A stretch of DNA of 9,395 nt, from positions 649,428-658,822 of the forward strand of contig CP070752.1 of NCBI GenBank assembly GCA_020348625.1, read 5' to 3'. A program made the position numbers and the translations under genes. The notes below the pieces were generated by a model. That model saw only the letters and a list, made by a program, of their open reading frames with translations. It was not told the origin of the DNA and searched no databases. Positions 1-6,209 of this stretch are shown one piece after another. Every line of letters starts with the position of its first letter. The stretch's first letter is position 1. Source of the stretch: Deltaproteobacteria bacterium (lineage in GTDB: Bacteria > Desulfobacterota > DSM-4660 > Desulfatiglandales > B25-G16).

Positions 1-12
1 AGCAACACAATT

Positions 13-53
13 CCTCCTGCAATTTCTTGCAGACTATACCTTCTCCGTCGGAG
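13..53 (-). promoter_or_regulatory. Possible start region of a gene that continues off the left edge
   Basis: On the minus strand a TATAGT hexamer (35-40) and a hairpin at 17-32 (CTGCAA, GAAA loop, TTGCAG) lead into AGGAGG (13-18) followed by possible GTG/TTG start codons at positions 8-3. A perfect inverted repeat CTCCG-N-CGGAG lies at 43-53, just upstream of the TATAGT. Together these look like a promoter, an operator and a ribosome site partly held in a hairpin, for a gene whose body lies outside the window. The -35 match is poor and no coding sequence can be checked, so this is weak. Confidence 0.25.
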
Positions 54-171
54 TTTGTGTCCGATCTGTGGAAAAGAGGTAATGCGCTCTAAGTCGGTGT
101 CTAGGGGTCACCCCCGGTATTGATGTGAATCGAATAGAGAGGGCGTCATGAAAAGCGCACCTTTTGTGGGC

Positions 172-855
172 CTAAAGATCTTGAAATATTATTTCTTTGA
201 CAGCAGCCATAATACCGGCGATTATCGCTTCATCTCTTGGAAGCGCGGTTGCTTCAGGTTCCCCCGTTTCTCCGGCACCTCCTGTTTCGATCCGATCCTT
301 GAGGAGCGCCCTTGTTCCCGCCTTCGACTTGACTTCCTCTAGTTGTTCACGTGACATTCTCCTGAGGCCCTTCTGGTTCCATTCGTCGAAATAAAGGCCA
401 AAATGCTGCAGCAAATAGTCCTTGCTCTGCTTTCTCGCCCATTCGTAGCCGATCTGGTACCCCTCTGATTCAGACATAGCCTCGCAGTATCGTACTGCTT
501 CGATCTCCATCTCGAACCCCCATTCAAGAAGGAGGTCTTCGGCCCTTTGCTCAGCTTTTGCGGACCCCACCTCACGAGCGACGTAAAGGGCGAACTCATG
601 AGCTATGGTGTGAAGGATCTGGTGCTCGGGCTCAAAGAGTACCTTGGGGTTGAAGCATAGTAAGGTCTTCACCGGATCATCAAACTCAACGCGCAGGGCG
701 CAACTTCGGTGAAGGTCTTCCCCTGCTACCACTTGAAGCACAGTGCTATTCAAGATATTTTCTCCGATGCTTTCGGGCAATCGGTCCAGCACCTTTTCCA
801 GGTACGGCAGAAAACGCGGGTCACAATGTTTGAACCGAGTCATCCTTTTATCCAT
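172..855 (-). CDS. Metallopeptidase-like protein with degenerate HExxH motif
   Basis: A protein of 227 residues and unknown function. The ATG at 855 is chosen because AAAGGAGG lies seven bases before it; an upstream in-frame start has no such site. Residues 82-95 read HTIAHEFALYVARE, which matches the zinc-binding helix of HExxH peptidases (H86, E87), but the second metal histidine is Leu90 (codon CTT, one base from CAT). Residues 102-114 (EQRAEDLLLEWGF) resemble the downstream acidic helix that supplies the third ligand in such enzymes. The C-terminal third is charged, then has a Gly/Glu-rich linker (about 192-202) and a final hydrophobic helix. No signal peptide is visible, so it is probably cytoplasmic. 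It lies 109 bases downstream of the iron-sulfur subunit gene and may belong to the same transcript. It could be an inactive, structural or regulatory relative of a peptidase. The family assignment is inferred from the motif alone. Confidence 0.8.
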   Translation of the reverse strand: MDKRMTRFKHCDPRFLPYLEKVLDRLPESIGENILNSTVLQVVAGEDLHRSCALRVEFDDPVKTLLCFNPKVLFEPEHQILHTIAHEFALYVAREVGSAKAEQRAEDLLLEWGFEMEIEAVRYCEAMSESEGYQIGYEWARKQSKDYLLQHFGLYFDEWNQKGLRRMSREQLEEVKSKAGTRALLKDRIETGGAGETGEPEATALPRDEAIIAGIMAAVKEIIFQDL

Positions 856-964
856 GATTTCCTCCTTTGCAAACGGAAAAAAGGTTTGATGGGCGCCCGG
901 ATACTCAGGCACTCTCGGGAAAACGCTGCGTCTGTGATCATGTCCCCATTCCTGGCTTCACCGC

Positions 965-2218
965 CTAATGCACCAAGGCATCGGCTACCATGGAGGAAAG
1001 GAACCTCACATCCACGTCCATCTTGTAGTGCTTATTGAGATCGCTGAGTTGTGTGTGGCAGTTCTCGCAAGCTGTAGCGAGCACCTTTGCGTCGGTATCT
1101 TTCACTTGATCAACCTTTACCTTGGCTGATTTCATTCTGAAATCAAGGGTCTCCTCGCCCAAAGCGACGAGTCCTCCTCCTCCGCCGCAACACCAGTTAT
1201 ACTTCGGCTCCGGAGACATCTCCCGATAGTCATCAGTCAGGTGCTGCAGGATAAAGCGTGGTTCGTCAATAACGCCGCCGTTTCGTGCTATCTGGCAGGG
1301 ATCATGGTAGGTGATCGGTCCTGGGACTTTCGACTTGTCCACCTTGATTCGGCCTTCCCTCAGGTATCGGGCGTGAACCCCGGTGATAGAGGAGACCCGG
1401 AAGGGTTGGTTGCCCGAGAGATCCTTCATTACGCGGAATGCCGTCCCGCATTCACAAATGCAGACCTCCTTAACCTTCAGTCGTTTGGCCTCATTAATGA
1501 TGCGATCCAAAATGAGCTTTGTCTTGGTTGGATCTCCCACAAAAGCGCCGAAATTCACTGCCTCAAAAAAGCTCAAGGTCCAGTTTTCGCCTGCTGCATT
1601 AAAAACGACTGCGGCCGGAACAATAGAATGTGCACCGGCAAGAGCCACATAGAGCAGATCTGCGCCTTTAACGTCCACGGGGATGGCTGTCTCTTTAGCC
1701 TCGATCTTCCACTTCTTAACAACCTCCTTTTCGAGGTTTTTAATACCGGTCAGAAAGCCTTCCTTAAAAAGATCAAGTGATTTACCCTTCTCGACGGAGG
1801 TGTCCGCCAGCATCGTCAGGATTTCCGGTTCTGCATGGGCACCGATTAGCAAAAGCTTGGCGATGGACATGAGCATCTGGGTATCGATCCCAAAGGGACA
1901 ATAGACCATGCAGCGCCTGCACCCTGTGCATGAGTAAGCGGCCTCGTATAATTCTTCAAGGGCCATCTCGCTCAACTCCTTCGCCTCCCCTACGGATGGC
2001 CACAGCCTTCCTCGGCCCTTGAAGTATCTTTTGTAGATTCTACGCACGATTTCGTGCCGGTACGCGGCGATATACTTAATGTGGCCCATGGATGCATAGA
2101 CATGGCAGGCCTCCGTACAGATTCCACATCTGGTGCAGGTTTCCAAGTAGAACCTCATTGCCTCGTTCAATTTGCCGTGAAAGAGCTTCAGCAGATTATC
2201 CCGTGTTTTCTTGTCCAT
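965..2218 (-). CDS. DsrK/HdrD-like iron-sulfur electron-transfer subunit (CCG domain)
   Basis: A protein of 417 residues, probably the cytoplasmic catalytic partner of the membrane subunit encoded two bases upstream. Two ferredoxin-type [4Fe-4S] motifs are visible: C28, C31, C34, C38 and C97, C100, C103, C107. The second half carries a C-terminal CCG domain with C308, then C343-C344 (CCGGGGG), then C384 and C387 (CENC), the ligand pattern of the HdrB/HdrD-type cluster that handles disulfide or persulfide chemistry. An upstream CCG-like half keeps only CICEC (253-257), so that site is degenerate. This layout fits DsrK, HdrD and the GlpC-type Fe-S family. The ATG at 2218 follows GAGGAGGGGG. With tusA and dsrE2 just upstream, a role in sulfur or thiol redox chemistry linked to membrane electron flow is likely. 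The exact substrate cannot be told from sequence, and no DsrC is present in the window. Confidence 0.9.
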   Translation of the reverse strand: MDKKTRDNLLKLFHGKLNEAMRFYLETCTRCGICTEACHVYASMGHIKYIAAYRHEIVRRIYKRYFKGRGRLWPSVGEAKELSEMALEELYEAAYSCTGCRRCMVYCPFGIDTQMLMSIAKLLLIGAHAEPEILTMLADTSVEKGKSLDLFKEGFLTGIKNLEKEVVKKWKIEAKETAIPVDVKGADLLYVALAGAHSIVPAAVVFNAAGENWTLSFFEAVNFGAFVGDPTKTKLILDRIINEAKRLKVKEVCICECGTAFRVMKDLSGNQPFRVSSITGVHARYLREGRIKVDKSKVPGPITYHDPCQIARNGGVIDEPRFILQHLTDDYREMSPEPKYNWCCGGGGGLVALGEETLDFRMKSAKVKVDQVKDTDAKVLATACENCHTQLSDLNKHYKMDVDVRFLSSMVADALVH

Positions 2219-2220
2219 GG

Positions 2221-2931
2221 CTACCCCCTCCTCAGTTTATTCATCGGCAGAGAGAGAAACGAGTGCATAAGCTGGCTGAAGGGAAAGAACATGAGAAACA
2301 GGTTCGCAAAGAAGACGTGCAGGACCAGCATGAAGGAATGGCCCGATGATGTCAGATCAGGAGATAACTCCGGCCTCAGAGAGAAAAGGCCGGCAAGATA
2401 TTCTCGATATTCCACGACCGATAAGTTGCCGTACTCGTACCACCTCCTAGCCCAATCCATCTGGCTCCCAAAAAGAACGGTGAGAAAGAGCAAGATGAGG
2501 AGGTAGTAGTCCTCGGGAACCGATAGGTCCCGGTAGGGAGAAAGGAACCGTCTAAAGAGAAAAAAGAGCAGGCAAATAGAAAGAATCAATCCAACAAAGC
2601 CCCTTCCTAAAAAAACCTCATGGGGAATGAGCTGGAATATGCTGAATTCTCCAATCAGTTCCAGATGCCCGATGATGAGAAGGAGGAAGCAGATATGAAA
2701 GAACATGAGAAAGACCCAAAACACCGGGTTATGCCTTCTCACGGTGGGAAGAAAGAACGTATCGTAGAGCGCCCAAAGCCACTGGGGACGCCTTACAGGA
2801 TAGATCTGAAGGGTTGTCGGATTCCTGGGTTCGCGAAAGAGCTTTACGAGTCTTAAGATAATTCCCACAATGAAGACCGCAAAGGCGAGGTACGCCATTG
2901 GAATAAGGATGATATAGTAGATCGTCTCCAC
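2221..2931 (-). CDS. DsrM/HdrE/NarI-like cytochrome b membrane subunit
   Basis: A membrane protein of 236 residues with about five transmembrane helices (roughly 5-28, 70-93, 110-128, 141-157, 199-222). Histidines sit at helix positions typical of heme b ligands in the NarI/DsrM/HdrE family: H79 and H89 in helix 2, H205 and H223 in or at the end of helix 5. It would pass electrons between the quinone pool and the iron-sulfur subunit that begins two bases downstream. Such pairs (DsrMK, HdrDE) are standard in sulfate reducers and methanogens. The start is a GTG at 2931, with GAGGGGG about six bases before it; an in-frame ATG lies at residue 12 but would cut into helix 1. The gene follows tusA after 63 bases that contain a strong hairpin. 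Which two histidine pairs bind heme, and whether it is one heme or two, is inferred. Confidence 0.88.
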   Translation of the reverse strand: METIYYIILIPMAYLAFAVFIVGIILRLVKLFREPRNPTTLQIYPVRRPQWLWALYDTFFLPTVRRHNPVFWVFLMFFHICFLLLIIGHLELIGEFSIFQLIPHEVFLGRGFVGLILSICLLFFLFRRFLSPYRDLSVPEDYYLLILLFLTVLFGSQMDWARRWYEYGNLSVVEYREYLAGLFSLRPELSPDLTSSGHSFMLVLHVFFANLFLMFFPFSQLMHSFLSLPMNKLRRG

Positions 2932-2961
2932 GGAAGCCCCCTCTCATTAGGGATTAAACGC

Positions 2962-2983
2962 GGCGCCCCATCGAGGGGGCACC
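2962..2983 (-). promoter_or_regulatory. Intergenic RNA hairpin between tusA and the membrane subunit gene
   Basis: On the minus strand GGTGCCCC and GGGGCGCC form an 8-bp stem closed by the 6-base loop CTCGAT. The one non-Watson-Crick pair is a G-U wobble that pairs only in the minus-strand transcript (it is C-A on the other strand), which fits a structure acting in that RNA. Only three T bases follow, so it is not a good intrinsic terminator. It may stabilise or attenuate the transcript so that the soluble carriers are made in excess over the membrane complex. Confidence 0.5.
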
Positions 2984-2994
2984 GGCAAACGGCC

Positions 2995-3237
2995 CTATGC
3001 CTTCCGCTTGATGTAGAATTTTATTACCCCTCCTTCTTGATCGGTCTTCAGGATCTCATTTCCGCTGGTTCTGGCCCATGCGGGAAAATCTGCCAGTGAT
3101 CCAGGATCGGTGGTTACGGCCTCAATCACTTGGCCAATCTCCACCTCCTTGATGCCTTTGCTCACCTTTACTACCGGCATGGGGCAAGCCAAACCCTTTA
3201 GGTCCATTACCTTGTCAACAGTAATCTCCTCGCCCAT
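2995..3237 (-). CDS. tusA: TusA-family sulfur carrier protein
   Basis: An 80-residue protein of usual TusA length. The motif LKGLACPMPVVKVSKGI near residues 13-29 contains the CPxP signature; its Cys carries sulfane sulfur as a persulfide in this family. The C-terminal half (VIEAVTTDPGSLADFPAWARTSGNEIL) also matches the fold. The start is the ATG at 3237, six bases after AGGAGG; a TTG two codons upstream abuts that ribosome site and is unlikely. The gene lies 26 bases downstream of dsrE2 and upstream of the DsrMK-like pair. TusA proteins serve either tRNA thiolation or dissimilatory sulfur transfer; the neighbours favour the second, with sulfur exchanged with DsrE2 and perhaps with the membrane complex. 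It belongs to the TusA/SirA/YeeD superfamily; the specific partner is inferred. Confidence 0.92.
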   Translation of the reverse strand: MGEEITVDKVMDLKGLACPMPVVKVSKGIKEVEIGQVIEAVTTDPGSLADFPAWARTSGNEILKTDQEGGVIKFYIKRKA

Positions 3238-3263
3238 TTTCAACCTCCTTAAATTTCTTTTGC

Positions 3264-3869
3264 TTATATGAAGAGTTGAACCTTGCTGTTCTGCGCTTCT
3301 TCTATGAACTTCGCAACACCGCAGAATGTCAGATTAGGGTACTCGATCATTTCTTCCCGCTTGAAGCCCATGAGGTCCATGGACATCTCACAGATGTGAA
3401 TCCTCACACCCAGTTCTGCGGCCAATTCAAGCATTTGCTCTAAGGATGCCACGTTTTTCTTTTTCATGAGGGATTTCATCATTGCCGTGCCCATACCTGC
3501 CATATTCATTTTGGAGAGTTTCACCTCACAGGCACCTTTTGGTAGCATAGCGCTGAACATCTTTCCCATAAAGTCCTTTCCGCGAACCTTCTTTCCCTTA
3601 TCTCTGAGGATCGGCGTTCCCCAAAAAGTAAAAAACATTACCACATCCATGCCCATGGCAGCAGCACCGGTTGCAATAATGAAGGAAGCCATCACCTTAT
3701 CCAGATCGCCGCTAAACACAATAAGCGAAACCTTATTTTCCGGGCTTGCCTTAGAAAGGGATTCGAACTGGGTTTTGAGTCCCCCGATCTGTTTTTCAAG
3801 ATCTTCCATCTTTTCAAGATGGTCTCCTTGCTGGAGCACCTCTTGTTTTTTAGCAGTACTTTCTTTCAT
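3264..3869 (-). CDS. dsrE2: DsrE2-family sulfurtransferase (DsrE/DsrF/DrsH-like)
   Basis: A 201-residue protein. Residues about 46-201 match the DsrE2 family: a Rossmann-like start (KVSLIVFSGDLDKVMASFII), the characteristic AAAMGMDVVMFFTFWG segment, and the conserved cysteine motif HICEMSMDLMGF, whose Cys binds sulfur in characterised members. A second Cys lies in LTFCGVAKF near the C-terminus. An N-terminal region (about 8-42) rich in Glu, Lys, Leu and Gln looks like a coiled coil, possibly for oligomerisation. A clear ribosome site (AAGGAGTTAAGCA) precedes the ATG. In sulfur oxidisers dsrE2 typically clusters with tusA and a rhodanese gene; here tusA follows after 26 bases and no rhodanese is seen. 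It is likely to pass persulfide sulfur to or from TusA. The marR gene lies 110 bases upstream with no obvious terminator between. Confidence 0.9.
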   Translation of the reverse strand: MKESTAKKQEVLQQGDHLEKMEDLEKQIGGLKTQFESLSKASPENKVSLIVFSGDLDKVMASFIIATGAAAMGMDVVMFFTFWGTPILRDKGKKVRGKDFMGKMFSAMLPKGACEVKLSKMNMAGMGTAMMKSLMKKKNVASLEQMLELAAELGVRIHICEMSMDLMGFKREEMIEYPNLTFCGVAKFIEEAQNSKVQLFI

Positions 3870-3910
3870 TGCTTAACTCCTTTTTCTTAATTCCTTTTGT
3901 CTGGTAAGTG

Positions 3911-3927
3911 CATTAACACTTGCATTT
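3911..3927 (-). promoter_or_regulatory. Candidate operator upstream of dsrE2 (shared motif, copy 1)
   Basis: The minus strand reads AAATGCAAGTGTTAATG between marR and dsrE2. Copy 2 at 7330-7346, next to the DUF1573 promoter, differs at a single base. Copy 1 overlaps an inverted repeat (AAGTG, six bases, CACTT) at 3906-3921. No good promoter hexamers were found nearby. Binding by the adjacent MarR protein is a guess. Confidence 0.3.
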
Positions 3928-3979
3928 CAGAAGATGGCCTGTTTATTTTTTTGTTTCGCCGAGCAATGCATGGCCGACG

Positions 3980-4459
3980 CTACATGACTTCCGCTTTCGC
4001 AGCCTCCATAGCTGACCTGAGCACCTCCAAATAAGAGAGTGTGTTTAATCTCTCGTCCGTCGCTATATTTGCAAGTATTTTTGCATGGATTTCACTGTGA
4101 AAAGCGGCTATTTCCCCTGATTTTGCTTTCCCCGCTGGCGTGAGGCTAATCAGTTTGATACGCGCGTCTCGAGGATCTTCGATCGTCTCTACGAGGCCCT
4201 TTTCTGTGAGTCCGTTTACGAGTTTCGTTACCCTGCTTTTAGCCACCTCCAACCTCTGAGCAATGCCCTTTACCGTAAGGTATCGTTCCCCCTCAAAGAG
4301 CATCAGGCATCTTAGCTCGGCATACGGCAACCCAAATCTTTGCGATTCGTACAACCTCTTGTCTTCGCAGCAATGAACGATTTCATTGATAAGATCCTGC
4401 AGGCGCGAGATTTGATACTCCGCAAGCTCTTCATCTGTTTTTCCGTACACATTGTTCAT
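3980..4459 (-). CDS. MarR-family transcriptional regulator with three cysteines
   Basis: A 159-residue winged-helix protein of typical MarR length. The DNA-binding region spans about 45-110: recognition-helix segment VAKSRVTKLVNGLTEKGLV (72-90), then the wing with the family signature DPRDARIKLISLT (95-107). The flanking helices would form the dimer interface. Cys30-Cys31 in the first helix and Cys51 near the start of the next are placed where a thiol switch could act, as in some MarR proteins that sense oxidants or sulfur species; that is inference. It is the first gene before dsrE2-tusA and the membrane module, so it probably controls them and itself. No ribosome site precedes the ATG; the promoter lies so close that the message would carry only about three untranslated bases. 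Confidence 0.9.
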   Translation of the reverse strand: MNNVYGKTDEELAEYQISRLQDLINEIVHCCEDKRLYESQRFGLPYAELRCLMLFEGERYLTVKGIAQRLEVAKSRVTKLVNGLTEKGLVETIEDPRDARIKLISLTPAGKAKSGEIAAFHSEIHAKILANIATDERLNTLSYLEVLRSAMEAAKAEVM

Positions 4460-4497
4460 ACTAGTAATAAATTATTCACAGTATTTCAGCATGTCAA
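4459..4497 (-). promoter_or_regulatory. marR promoter with overlapping inverted repeats
   Basis: On the minus strand TTGACA (4492-4497) and TAATTT (4469-4474) are 17 bases apart; the -10 match is weak. A start of transcription near 4462 would leave about three bases before the ATG, matching the missing ribosome site. Two palindromes overlap the -10 and start: TACTAGTA (4459-4466) and AATAA-A-TTATT (4466-4476). They are well placed for autorepression by MarR. Confidence 0.45.
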
Positions 4498-4898
4498 CCT
4501 AAATCAGTTGTAAAAATATCATATTGAATGTAATTAATTGAATTTGCATGACTAATATGTCTTTTATTTCTTGACATAATTATATAATAATATTCATAGC
4601 ATTAACGATTTGGTGATGGCTAGGAAAGAGAATCGTATCGCTGAGCCCACACGAGCGCCAATCTTGGCCAAGCAAAGACCCTGCAGGCCTTCAGTATTGT
4701 TGGCGATTTGCGGTGAGAGGCACGTGGAAGCAATGCTCGTTGGGCGATTAGGAATTTGGGGAAGGAGCTAGATCAGCTCATGCAGGAGCAAGGCTTCACT
4801 CAGCAGTACACCGTATGAAGGGATTACCCGCTACATCCCTCTTAGTCCATTATCCGAAATCGAGCAAATCGACATTCCGAAAATGAATAAGAAGATAG
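4498..4898. other. Intergenic stretch upstream of marR; AT-rich strip, no gene recognised
   Basis: About 400 bases without a convincing gene. Bases 4501-4600 hold only 19 G or C in 100, far below the rest of the window. They include the perfect palindrome ATTATATAAT (4579-4588) and a TTGACA (4571-4576), but no properly spaced -10 box on the plus strand. Bases 4616-4771 can be read as a 51-codon open frame without a clear ribosome site or recognisable product. The rest (4772-4898) shows nothing. It could be a control region, a gene remnant or both. Confidence 0.4.
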
Positions 4899-5264
4899 CT
4901 ATTTCTTGGCCGGCATGTCTGGTTCAAGATCGATTGTCGATGTGGGGAAAATGGGCTCCATGTTTAACGGCTTATCCGGGTACATGCCATGTGTACTTCC
5001 GCGGTGACAGCCGGGCCAGCATCTGGCCCGATAGTAACGGACCGGCTTTTCAGGGAGAGGGCCTTGGCCGGGATACCAAACTCCGGGCGCAATGGGGTAG
5101 ACCCGATCGGTTGCTGAACTCTCTGGAGCAGCACCTGGTTTGGTAGCGCATGGTTTTTCGGTTTCTTGGGCTGCAGGCGCAGTTGCATCACTGCCGGTTT
5201 GCAACGCCCAACCGAGTGAAATTAGGATGAACAGTGATGTAACAATAACAAGGAAATACTTCAT
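4899..5264 (-). CDS. Small secreted protein with CWPGCH motif
   Basis: A 121-residue protein that I do not recognise. The ATG at 5264 follows AAAGGAGG at good spacing and begins a clear signal peptide (MKYFLVIVTSLFILISLGWA), with cleavage likely soon after residue 20. A low-complexity linker rich in Ala, Thr and Glu follows (23-52). The mature core is YPIAPGVWYPGQGPLPEKP, then RCWPGCHRGSTHG (81-93). C82, C86 and H87 form a CX3CH arrangement, close to the CX2CH heme-c site but one residue longer; variant CX3CH and CX4CH heme sites are known. It could instead be a disulfide or a metal site. A further Cys39 lies in the linker. The protein would sit in the periplasm or outside the cell. It is isolated, with more than 350 bases on each side free of confident genes. 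Confidence 0.75.
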   Translation of the reverse strand: MKYFLVIVTSLFILISLGWALQTGSDATAPAAQETEKPCATKPGAAPESSATDRVYPIAPGVWYPGQGPLPEKPVRYYRARCWPGCHRGSTHGMYPDKPLNMEPIFPTSTIDLEPDMPAKK

Positions 5265-5312
5265 ATTTAGCCTCCTTTCTACATATTGTTTGCCAAGAAA
5301 AACCCACGGGCC

Positions 5313-5329
5313 TGGCACATAAGGTGCCA
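5313..5329 (-). promoter_or_regulatory. Palindrome resembling a sigma-54 promoter
   Basis: The minus strand reads TGGCACCTTATGTGCCA, a 6-bp inverted repeat with a 5-base centre. It also fits a sigma-54 layout: GG and GC dinucleotides 12 bases apart, with a good -24 box (TGGCAC) and a weaker -12 box (GTGC). Transcription would start near 5303, about 39 bases before the secreted-protein ATG. Because it is a palindrome it could equally be a repressor site. No activator site was found. Confidence 0.3.
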
Positions 5330-5603
5330 CCTGGGAGAAAAGGGCCACCGGTCAGCAGTCGGCAAAGGGTATTTCGTGAGCTCCTTGATGCGCTTTGGTT
5401 GGTCCTGCTACAGGTGACCTTCTCCACATGCGCATATTAGACTATAATTGAAGCAAAGTAAAGGTGCGCAAGAGCAGATCCTTGGTAAAATGGTCTCTGC
5501 CACGGGGCTCTATCCGCCGCACAAGGGAGTGCATATACAGGGGCGTAAGAAGACTGGGCTTTTGATGGGAATGGGTGCAATAAATCGAAACAAGGAGGGG
5601 CGG
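5330..5603. other. Gene-poor stretch with an isolated TATAAT
   Basis: This lies between the secreted-protein gene and the convergent end of the possible micro-ORF. A TATAAT occurs on the plus strand at 5443-5448, with only a poor -35 (TTCTCC) at 17 bases. An open frame runs on the plus strand from about 5448 but lacks a clear start and a recognisable product. No stable RNA structure or riboswitch class was recognised. Confidence 0.3.
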
Positions 5604-5693
5604 ATGAGCACTGAACAAACGTTGAGAAAGCTAGATCATATCAAGGAGCGACCTAATAGTGGCCTCCTGGTCCTGGTTAGCCAATCTGAATGA
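5604..5693 (+). CDS. Possible 29-residue micro-ORF
   Basis: The only plus-strand open frame preceded by a strong ribosome site (AAGGAGGGG, four bases before the ATG). It encodes a short charged peptide beginning MSTEQTLRKLDHIKERPNSG and ends in TGA, unlike all the confident genes. Its last 63 bases lie antisense to the end of the PilZ gene. There is no homology that I recognise, and the site may be chance purine-rich sequence. Confidence 0.2.
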   Translation: MSTEQTLRKLDHIKERPNSGLLVLVSQSE

Positions 5694-6203
5694 CACGCCA
5701 ATGCCCTTAGCGCTGGTCCACACAACTTCACCGTTAATCTTGATATATTTTTGATAATTGGGTAGCGGAAAGGTGAGGGAAATCTCTTGCCCGGCAGAGA
5801 AGGGCATCGGTGTTTCGATAAACACACCGCCGGCACTGATGTTTTGAATAAAATCCTTATAAGCCCGATCTTCGGTAGCATAGTCAACAACCATGAAGAA
5901 GGGTTTTCGGGTATGCCTTCTTCTCGTGTGTAAGAGCTTTCCCTCCAGGTCCTTCAGGAGCTTGTGTTGCTCCGCCTCGGGCATGCTGAGGATGAGTTCG
6001 ATCAAGCGATCAGATACATCGGAGGATGGGGCCTTCATGTCTGCAAGCTGATAAAGGCCACGAGAGATTGTGACAAGAACTCCCTCATCGCGAAGGCCAT
6101 AAAAGGTGCGTCTGTGTATACCCTCTTCAAAAGCTTCATGGGTACGGATCGTTCCTCCTTTTTTCCTGATAGCATCTATTGCCCTTTGTCTGGCTAATCC
6201 CAT
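5631..6203 (-). CDS. AbiEi-like winged-helix and PilZ domain fusion protein
   Basis: A 190-residue two-domain protein. Residues 5-55 (RQRAIDAIRKKGGTIRTHEA, then GIHRRTFYGLRDEG and VTISRGLYQLAD) match the N-terminal winged-helix seen in AbiEi-type antitoxins and related regulators. A helical linker follows (62-90). Residues 92-178 form a PilZ domain with both c-di-GMP motifs: R95-x3-R99 and N121-x-S123-x2-G126. The protein could therefore be a DNA-binding regulator answering to c-di-GMP, though target and action are unknown. No AbiEii toxin gene lies beside it. The ATG at 6203 is preferred over an upstream TTG at 6269, because a promoter ends just before it (see 6210-6238) and no ribosome site is present, which suggests a leaderless message. 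PilZ is confident; the AbiEi likeness is from motif memory. Confidence 0.85.
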   Translation of the reverse strand: MGLARQRAIDAIRKKGGTIRTHEAFEEGIHRRTFYGLRDEGVLVTISRGLYQLADMKAPSSDVSDRLIELILSMPEAEQHKLLKDLEGKLLHTRRRHTRKPFFMVVDYATEDRAYKDFIQNISAGGVFIETPMPFSAGQEISLTFPLPNYQKYIKINGEVVWTSAKGIGVSFRLANQDQEATIRSLLDMI

Positions 6204-6209
6204 GGCTGG

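Noticed and set aside
1241..1780. A 179-codon plus-strand open frame
   Set aside because: It lies wholly antisense to the DsrK-like gene, whose cluster motifs are clear; no ribosome site or known motif.
2054..2506. A 150-codon plus-strand open frame
   Set aside because: Antisense to the iron-sulfur and membrane subunit genes; composition reads as a shadow frame.
2962..2983. Intrinsic terminator after tusA
   Set aside because: Only three T bases follow the hairpin, and the next gene in the apparent operon starts about 30 bases later.
3466..3876. A 136-codon plus-strand open frame
   Set aside because: Antisense shadow of dsrE2.
4616..4771. A 51-codon plus-strand frame after an AT-rich strip
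   Set aside because: No good ribosome site, no correctly spaced promoter hexamers and no recognisable product.
4620..4840. A plus-strand frame interrupted only by TGA codons, as if another selenoprotein
   Set aside because: Three TGA codons in about 73 codons with no start codon and no family likeness is what non-coding DNA gives.
5448..5603. A riboswitch or leader RNA before the micro-ORF
   Set aside because: No known riboswitch core and no convincing long helices were found.
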